Positions 6,590 through 11,478 of a stretch of 11,478 bases of DNA are shown here, piece after piece. A model generated the notes under the pieces. It saw only the letters and a list, made by a program, of their open reading frames with translations. It was not told the DNA's origin and did not search any database. The stretch lies in the NCBI GenBank assembly GCA_013002925.1, contig JABDLQ010000063.1, positions 1-11,478 of the forward strand. The letters are read 5' to 3'. The stretch comes from Gammaproteobacteria bacterium. GTDB taxonomy: Bacteria > Pseudomonadota > Gammaproteobacteria > Steroidobacterales > SZUA-146. A program made the translations under genes and the position numbers. Position 1 is the stretch's first letter; each line of letters opens with the position of its first letter.

Positions 6590-8275
6590 ATGACCGATGA
6601 AAAAACCGGGGGACGACGCTACTCCAGCGAGATTGTCGATGGCCTCGAACAGGCCCCAAGCCGCGCGATGCTGCGGGCGGTCGGTTTTACCGATGATGAC
6701 TTCACGCGCTCCCAGATCGGCATCGCCTCGACCTGGAGCATGGTCACACCGTGCAACATGCACATCAATGAGCTGGCAGCACACGCCCGGGACGGCGCAA
6801 ATGCCGCCGGTGGCAAAGCTGTCGAATTCAATACCATCACGATCTCCGACGGAATTTCCATGGGTACACTCGGAATGCGCTATTCCCTGATCTCCCGGGA
6901 AGTCATTGCAGACAGTATAGAGACAGTGGTTGGTGGCGAAGGGTTCGATGGCTTTGTGGCAATCGGTGGTTGTGACAAGAACATGCCCGCTTGTGTGATG
7001 GCCATGGTGCGCCTGAACCGGCCATCGATTTTTGTCTATGGCGGCACGATTCTTCCTGGCGCCAAGGGCCGGGACATTGTTTCAGTATTTGAGGCGGTGG
7101 GTGCTCGTGCGGCCGGTAATCTGTCCGACGAGGAACTGCTGGAAGTGGAGCGCACGGCCATACCCGGGCCCGGTTCCTGTGGCGGCATGTACACAGCCAA
7201 CACCATGGCATCGGCCATCGAAGCGTTAGGACTAAGCCTGCCAAACAGCTCCGCGCAAAACGCGATATCCGACGACAAACGGGACGATTCCCGACGCGCC
7301 GGCGAAATGGTCGTCAAACTGGTCGAAGCGGACCTCAAACCTTTGGACATCGTGACACTCAAGTCACTGGAAAATGCCGTGACGGTCACCATTGCACTGG
7401 GCGGGTCCACGAACGCCGTATTACATCTGATTGCGATTGCCCGCGAAGCCGGCATAGATTTTGGGCTCGATGATTTTACGCGGATTGGCAGACGGGTCCC
7501 CATGGTGGCGGATCTGCGGCCCAGTGGCCGCCATGCCATGTCCGAACTGGTGGCCATCGGTGGCATCCGGCCACTCATGAAAATGCTGCTCGATGCAGGA
7601 CTGCTGCACGGTGACGTTATAACCGTCACCGGGCAAACTCTGGCCAGTGATCTTGCGGATTCGCCGGATTACCCGGCGGGCCAGGAGATTATCCGGCCTC
7701 TTGCAAAACCGATCAAAAAAGACAGTCACCTGGTTATTTTGCGTGGCAACGTATGTCCTGAGGGTGCCGTTGCCAAGATCACGGGCAAGGAAGGCACGAA
7801 GTTTTGTGGCTCAGCAAAATGTTACGACTCCGAAGAGTCAGCCCTGCAGTCGATTCTGCGTGGTGAGATCAACGCGGGAGATGTCGTGGTTATTCGCTAT
7901 GAAGGACCCGTGGGTGGTCCGGGTATGCGCGAAATGCTCAGCCCGACCGGGGCTATCATGGGACGCGGTCTGGGAGATAAGGTTGCGCTGATCACCGACG
8001 GCCGCTTCTCGGGCGGCAGCCACGGTTTTGTCGTGGGTCATGTAACGCCGGAGGCCGCGCTTGGCGGTCCCATCGCGCTGATTGAAAATGGTGATGAACT
8101 GACCATTGATGCGCAATCACGCGAAATTACGCTACACGTGTCCGATGAGGTGCTGGATCAGCGGCGCGCACGACTGAATCGGTCCGGCAAAAAAAATACC
8201 GGCTTGCTCGCCAAGTATGCCGCTGCCGTGAAGTCCGCTACGGACGGCGCCGTGACGATACCGCTCGACAGCTAA
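6590..8275 (+). CDS. ilvD: Dihydroxy-acid dehydratase
   Basis: This enzyme dehydrates 2,3-dihydroxy-isovalerate and 2,3-dihydroxy-3-methylvalerate to the 2-oxo acids that lead to valine, leucine and isoleucine. It has 561 residues, the length of the shorter IlvD class. Iron-sulfur cysteines are at 55 (TPCNMH), 128 (GGCDKNMP) and 197 (GSCGGMYTANTM), with the Asp129-Lys130 pair in the metal-binding loop. The C-terminal signature ALITDGRFSGGSHGFVVGH followed by TPEA resembles the 2Fe-2S enzymes of cyanobacteria and plants more than the 4Fe-4S E. coli type. After NMP the residue is Ala134 where Gly is common, a small variation. The frame is open 18 codons upstream, but MTDEKTGGRR at 6590 fits the family N-terminus and has AGGTG nine bases before it. 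It is divergent from gcvP and convergent with hmgA. Confidence 0.95.
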   Translation: MTDEKTGGRRYSSEIVDGLEQAPSRAMLRAVGFTDDDFTRSQIGIASTWSMVTPCNMHINELAAHARDGANAAGGKAVEFNTITISDGISMGTLGMRYSLISREVIADSIETVVGGEGFDGFVAIGGCDKNMPACVMAMVRLNRPSIFVYGGTILPGAKGRDIVSVFEAVGARAAGNLSDEELLEVERTAIPGPGSCGGMYTANTMASAIEALGLSLPNSSAQNAISDDKRDDSRRAGEMVVKLVEADLKPLDIVTLKSLENAVTVTIALGGSTNAVLHLIAIAREAGIDFGLDDFTRIGRRVPMVADLRPSGRHAMSELVAIGGIRPLMKMLLDAGLLHGDVITVTGQTLASDLADSPDYPAGQEIIRPLAKPIKKDSHLVILRGNVCPEGAVAKITGKEGTKFCGSAKCYDSEESALQSILRGEINAGDVVVIRYEGPVGGPGMREMLSPTGAIMGRGLGDKVALITDGRFSGGSHGFVVGHVTPEAALGGPIALIENGDELTIDAQSREITLHVSDEVLDQRRARLNRSGKKNTGLLAKYAAAVKSATDGAVTIPLDS

Positions 8276-8306
8276 CGAGAACAGCCGGCACGACAGGCAG
8301 CGCCTG

Positions 8307-8347
8307 ACTGATCAGACCGACATTCTGCCTTCCGGTCAGTTGTTTTT
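8307..8347 (+). terminator. Candidate terminator of ilvD
   Basis: The sequence lies 31 bp past the ilvD stop. CGGTCAGT (8333-8340) can pair with ACTGA (8307-8311) plus CCG (8317-8319) with a 5-nt bulge, or alternatively with CAGACCG (8313-8319) with one mismatch. The stem is followed by TGTTTTT. The imperfect stem and 13-nt loop make it a moderate call. Confidence 0.45.
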
Positions 8348-8356
8348 AATAGCGGT

Positions 8357-8375
8357 TAAAATGTGCAAGTGCACA
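8357..8375 (-). terminator. Weak candidate terminator of the homogentisate operon
   Basis: On the minus strand, TGTGC-ACTT-GCACA followed by TTTTAA forms a 5-bp hairpin and a short T run, 20 bp past the hmgA stop. It is placed correctly but is short. It sits beside the ilvD terminator in the convergent gap. Confidence 0.35.
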
Positions 8376-8394
8376 CCCCTCACAATACGGGTCT

Positions 8395-9696
8395 TCAGCC
8401 TGCAGCGGGGGGCTTATAATTTTTGCGCAGGCCCCGCCAGCACTCCAGGTAGTTGTTTTGCAGCTGCGGCGCTTCCATGGCAAAAGGAGTCGGCTCGATC
8501 AGATAACGCGATTCAAACATGAATGCCATGGTGGCATCGATTTTTGCCGGGGTGAGCGAGCCTGCCGAAGCTTTCTCAAACGCATCGGCGTCGGGCCCGT
8601 GTGCCGCCATGCAGTTGTGCAGGCTGGCGCCGCCAGGCTCGAACCCGCCGGCTGTTTTGGCATCGTAATCACCGTATATCAGCCCCATGAATTCTGACAT
8701 GATGTTGCGGTGATACCACGGTGGTCGAAAAGTATTTTCCATGACCAGCCAGCGCGGTGGAAAGATTGCGAAGTCCACATTGGCCACGCCGGCATCACTG
8801 CTGGGCGATGTAAGCACCGTGAAAATCGACGGATCCGGGTGATCGTAGCTGATCGATCCGATGGTATTGAACCGGCGCAGATCATATTTGTAAGGTGCCA
8901 GGTTGCCGTGCCAACCGACGACATCCAGCGGCGAATGTTGAATCTGCGCTCGAAACAGATGACCTGAGAGCTTGGTCACCAGTTCAAAATCGCCTTCACG
9001 ATCTTCAAATGCGGCGACCGGATATAAAAAATCGCGCTCGTTCGCCAGCCCATCCGACCCAATCGGACCCCGTTCGGGCAGGCGCAGCATGGCGCCATAA
9101 TTTTCAAGAACATAACCGCGGGACGGTCCGTCCGGCAGTTCGATACGAAATTTCATGCCGCGGGGAATCACCAGGATTTCACCTGGTTCAGCCAGTAACA
9201 CACCGCATTCGGTGTGTGCCTGTACGCGCCCGCTCTGCGGTACAAGCATCAGCTCGCCATCGGCATTGTAAAAAAACCGCTCCACCATCGAGGTGTTGGC
9301 GAGATAGAGGTGGATGCCAATACCGTGTTGGCCGCGCGCATCGCCGTTGACCGCAAGCGTAGTCAATCCGCTCACAAAATCGGCAGGTGCATCCGGCACC
9401 GGAAACGGGTCCCAGCGCAGCTGATTGGGTGTGGTAATCGCTTCAGCATTCGGACCGGTTCGCACCATCCCGTCATCCAGCGGAGTAAACTCACCATGAA
9501 CCACCGACGGTCGGATACGATAAAACCAGCTACGAAAATTCTCTGCGCGCGGTGCAGTAAATGCCGTGCCGCTGAACTTTTCGGCATACAGACCATGGGC
9601 AACCTGCTGTGGTGAGTTCATACCCTCCGGCAGGGTATCGGCTATTGCTTCGCTGTGGTGGGAGTTGGCAAACCCGCTCAAATACTCTAACGCCAT
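8395..9696 (-). CDS. hmgA: Homogentisate 1,2-dioxygenase
   Basis: This is an iron(II) dioxygenase that opens the homogentisate ring to maleylacetoacetate, in the phenylalanine/tyrosine degradation pathway; it is cytosolic. The 433 residues match the family length. The N-terminus (YLSGFANSHHSEA) and QVAHGLYAEKFSGTAFTAPR are characteristic. By homology the iron ligands are His329 (PPWYHRN), Glu335 (MSEFMG) and His366 (MAAHGPD), and His360 and other conserved histidines are also present. Relative to the human enzyme as I remember it, one residue is inserted between the second and third ligands (DAKTAGGF), which should be harmless. The start is 3 bp after the fumarylacetoacetase stop, with AAAAAGG inside the end of that gene as ribosome binding site, so the two are one operon. 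It converges on ilvD. Confidence 0.97.
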   Translation of the reverse strand: MALEYLSGFANSHHSEAIADTLPEGMNSPQQVAHGLYAEKFSGTAFTAPRAENFRSWFYRIRPSVVHGEFTPLDDGMVRTGPNAEAITTPNQLRWDPFPVPDAPADFVSGLTTLAVNGDARGQHGIGIHLYLANTSMVERFFYNADGELMLVPQSGRVQAHTECGVLLAEPGEILVIPRGMKFRIELPDGPSRGYVLENYGAMLRLPERGPIGSDGLANERDFLYPVAAFEDREGDFELVTKLSGHLFRAQIQHSPLDVVGWHGNLAPYKYDLRRFNTIGSISYDHPDPSIFTVLTSPSSDAGVANVDFAIFPPRWLVMENTFRPPWYHRNIMSEFMGLIYGDYDAKTAGGFEPGGASLHNCMAAHGPDADAFEKASAGSLTPAKIDATMAFMFESRYLIEPTPFAMEAPQLQNNYLECWRGLRKNYKPPAAG

Positions 9697-9699
9697 GAG

Positions 9700-10680
9700 T
9701 TACGCCTTTTTGACCTGCTGATCGATGGCACCAAACACGCTGTCACCCTGGGGATCCAGCATTTCGATGCGCACCCGATCACCAAATTTCATGAACGACG
9801 TTTGCGGTGCACCGTGTTCAATCGTTTCCAGCATGCGCTTTTCGGCAATGCAGCTTGATCCGAGGCTGCGATCATAGTTGGAAATAGTGCCAGAGCCGAT
9901 GATGGCACCAGCCCCGAGCCGCCTGGTCCTGGTGACATGCGCAATCAGCTGATTAAAATTAAAGGTCATATCTACGCCGCAATTGGGTCGCCCGAAGAGC
10001 TCGCCGTTGTAGTGCGTCAGCAGTGGCAGTTTGAACGTACCGTCTGTAAAGTGTTCGCCGAGTTCGTCAGGCGTTACTGCCACCGGAGAGAATGCCGTCG
10101 CCGGCTTTGACTGATAAAAACCGAATCCTTTGGCAAGTTCACCGGGGATCAGGCCGCGCAGTGACACGTCGTTCACGATCATCAGCAACCTGATGTAAGA
10201 CCCCGCGTCGTCTGCAGTGGTACCCATCGGCACATCACCAGTGATCACTGCCGTTTCTGCTTCCATGTCGATTCCGAATTCTTCACTGGGCACGACGATG
10301 TCATCGCATGGGCCGATGAAATCATCCGAGCCGCCCTGATACACCAGCGGATCGTGCCAGAAGCTCTCTGGCATGGTTGCACCACGTGCCTTGCGGACCA
10401 GTTCAACGTGATTCACGTACGCGCTACCATCGACCCAGTGATACGCACGCGGCAATGGCGAATGGGCCAGGGTCGGATCAAACGCTTCGGTATTCGCGGC
10501 TGTGCCGTCCTGCAACTTTGCGAAGCGCTCCGCGAGGCGCGGCGCCAATTCGCTCCAGTTATCGAGGGCGGCCTGCAGCGTAGGTGCAATATCCTGCGCG
10601 CAAGCAGCCGTTGACAGATCGCGACTGACCACAACCAGGCGGCCGTCACGCGTGTTATTTTTTAGTGTAGCGAGTTTCAT
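9700..10680 (-). CDS. fahA: Fumarylacetoacetase (FAH family)
   Basis: This enzyme hydrolyses fumarylacetoacetate to fumarate and acetoacetate, the last step of homogentisate breakdown. It has 326 residues, typical of the bacterial FAH type. The metal-binding acidic residues are visible: Glu140 and Glu142 in DMEAE and Asp171 in VNDVSLRG. The family stretch GFGFYQSKPATAFSPVAVTP is at 185-204, and the region RLGAGAIIGSGTISN at 254-268 is also standard. I place the start at 10680 (MKLATLKNNTRDG), which matches the family N-terminus. Thirty further open codons upstream, to 10770, look non-coding. The ribosome binding site is weak (GTGGAATGC). It is first in an operon with hmgA. Maleylacetoacetate isomerase, which acts between the two enzymes, is not beside them. 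Confidence 0.93.
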   Translation of the reverse strand: MKLATLKNNTRDGRLVVVSRDLSTAACAQDIAPTLQAALDNWSELAPRLAERFAKLQDGTAANTEAFDPTLAHSPLPRAYHWVDGSAYVNHVELVRKARGATMPESFWHDPLVYQGGSDDFIGPCDDIVVPSEEFGIDMEAETAVITGDVPMGTTADDAGSYIRLLMIVNDVSLRGLIPGELAKGFGFYQSKPATAFSPVAVTPDELGEHFTDGTFKLPLLTHYNGELFGRPNCGVDMTFNFNQLIAHVTRTRRLGAGAIIGSGTISNYDRSLGSSCIAEKRMLETIEHGAPQTSFMKFGDRVRIEMLDPQGDSVFGAIDQQVKKA

Positions 10681-10966
10681 GTGCATTCCACGATGGGTCT
10701 GAATTTTGATGGCCGGTAGTTTAACACGCCAGCCAGGCTCATGAGGGGTGCCTTCTGCAGGCTTCAGCACGATCCTTGAGCCGGTTTTATGACAGCGTTT
10801 AGCCTGCCCGGCACTACACTGCTAAATGAGTGCCCTGCCATTTGATCTTCGCCATAAAATGCGTCAGGCGGCTGCCGATTAAAGTCCTGATGGCTACCAG
10901 CAAGGCTACCGGGTAGCCGCTTGACGGTTATTCGACCCTGGCGCAACAGAAAGTTTGCAGCGGGTG
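10681..10966. other. Intergenic region upstream of the homogentisate operon
   Basis: These 286 bp separate the FAH start from the S-formylglutathione hydrolase stop, both on the minus strand. The promoter of the fahA-hmgA operon should lie here, but I find only weak -10-like sequences (for example TAAACT on the minus strand near 10720) without a convincing -35. A short minus-strand open frame at 10764-10946 has no family resemblance and I do not call it. The repeat and hairpin at 10892-10923 are listed separately. Confidence 0.5.
10892..10923. repeat. Three copies of GGCTACC in direct and inverted order
   Basis: GGCTACC occurs at 10892-10898 and 10904-10910, 12 bp apart, and its reverse complement GGTAGCC is at 10912-10918. 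The second and third copies form a hairpin with a 6-bp stem and CGG loop, flanked by CAA/TTG arms that can pair around a small bulge. There is no T run on either strand, so it is not a classic terminator. It lies 43 bp past the S-formylglutathione hydrolase stop and could be an RNA-stabilising hairpin or an operator for the downstream operon. Confidence 0.45.
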
Positions 10967-11478
10967 TCAGGGGGTGGCGTGGTCTACGGAGATGCCCAGA
11001 TGCTTTGCGTGGAATGCGATGTGTTCGCCGATAAACGTGGCGATAAAAAAATAACTATGATCATAACCTTCCCGCATATTGAGCAGCAGAGGAAAATCAC
11101 TGTCCTCACAGGCCGATGCGAATAACTGTGGATTGAGCTGCTCGTCCAGAAATTCATCGGCGGTTCCCTGATCGATCAGCATTGGTGGTGGGTCTTCCGC
11201 GCGATACAGTAACGCCGTGGCATCGTAGGTTTCCCAGTCGCGCTGGTTATCTCCGAGATAACGGCCCAGAGCTTTTTGACCCCAGGGGCAACGGCTTGGT
11301 GCACAGATAGGTGCAAATGCAGAGACGCTGGCATACTGACCCGTGTTCCTGAGCGCCATGGTCAACGCCCCGTGCCCTCCCATCGAATGACCCATAATGG
11401 CAGCGCGCCCTGGATCTACCGCAAAACTTTCGTTTATCAGCTGCGGTAACTCCTGCGTAATATAGTCATACATATTGT
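10967..11478 (-). CDS. fghA: S-formylglutathione hydrolase, C-terminal part (runs off the window)
   Basis: This is a serine hydrolase of the esterase D family that cleaves S-formylglutathione to formate and glutathione, the second step of glutathione-dependent formaldehyde oxidation. Only the last 169 or so residues are present; the gene continues past the right edge, with roughly 110 residues missing by comparison with the usual length of about 280. The frame reads N-MYDYITQELPQLI, the normal internal sequence, so the ATG at 11473 is not the true start. Visible catalytic motifs are GHSMGGHGAL (nucleophile serine), DQGTADEF (acid) and GYDHSYFF (histidine). The partner formaldehyde dehydrogenase gene would be expected upstream, outside the window. 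The stop lies 286 bp before the FAH start on the same strand. Confidence 0.93.
   Translation of the reverse strand, partial: NMYDYITQELPQLINESFAVDPGRAAIMGHSMGGHGALTMALRNTGQYASVSAFAPICAPSRCPWGQKALGRYLGDNQRDWETYDATALLYRAEDPPPMLIDQGTADEFLDEQLNPQLFASACEDSDFPLLLNMREGYDHSYFFIATFIGEHIAFHAKHLGISVDHATP

Noticed and set aside
7036..7629. A long open frame (197 codons) antisense to ilvD.
   Set aside because: It lies fully within a well-supported gene, its composition is serine/arginine-rich as expected of an antisense shadow, and it has no family resemblance.
10681..10770. A 30-codon N-terminal extension of fumarylacetoacetase.
   Set aside because: MKLATLKNNTRDG at 10680 is the usual family start; the upstream residues look like translated leader.

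Overview
The window reads as ordinary chromosome from a Gram-negative, glutathione-using proteobacterium, most likely a gammaproteobacterium. That placement rests on the MscS, fused GcvP, IlvD, HmgA, fumarylacetoacetase and S-formylglutathione hydrolase protein types. It is inference from family resemblance, since no 16S or other phylogenetic marker is present. I see no rRNA, tRNA, CRISPR array, integrase, transposase or phage gene.

Layout. Positions 1-453 hold no convincing gene. A small mechanosensitive channel gene (mscS, minus, 454-1290) is divergent from a plus-strand pair: a substrate-binding-protein-like gene without a signal peptide (1446-2309) and a small unrecognised membrane protein (2342-2800). 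After this pair comes a degenerate 15-bp tandem repeat (2796-2884) and a short stretch that may be decayed coding sequence, ending at a hairpin that can work as a terminator in both directions (2976-2999). Next, on the minus strand, are gcvP (3449-6340) and a GFA-domain zinc protein (3024-3452), whose start overlaps the gcvP stop as ATGA. gcvP is divergent from ilvD (plus, 6590-8275); the 249 bp between them must hold both promoters. ilvD converges, across a 119-bp gap with two possible terminators, on a minus-strand homogentisate operon: fumarylacetoacetase (9700-10680) followed 3 bp later by homogentisate dioxygenase hmgA (8395-9696). The right edge cuts the minus-strand gene for S-formylglutathione hydrolase, of which only the C-terminal part is present.

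Function. The genes are mostly housekeeping and catabolic. They cover osmotic safety (MscS), glycine cleavage feeding one-carbon units to tetrahydrofolate (GcvP), branched-chain amino acid synthesis (IlvD), tyrosine/phenylalanine breakdown via homogentisate (HmgA and FAH, with no maleylacetoacetate isomerase between or after them here), and glutathione-dependent formaldehyde oxidation (FGH). The GFA-domain protein belongs to a family named for a glutathione-formaldehyde activity, but short members of this type have no settled function.

I did not find a clearly new biological system. The best leads are the 15-bp repeat, which reads as a V-E-F-D-x pentapeptide repeat just after a short membrane protein gene; the orphan cytoplasmic binding-protein-like gene paired with that membrane protein; and the translational coupling of a GFA-domain protein to gcvP.
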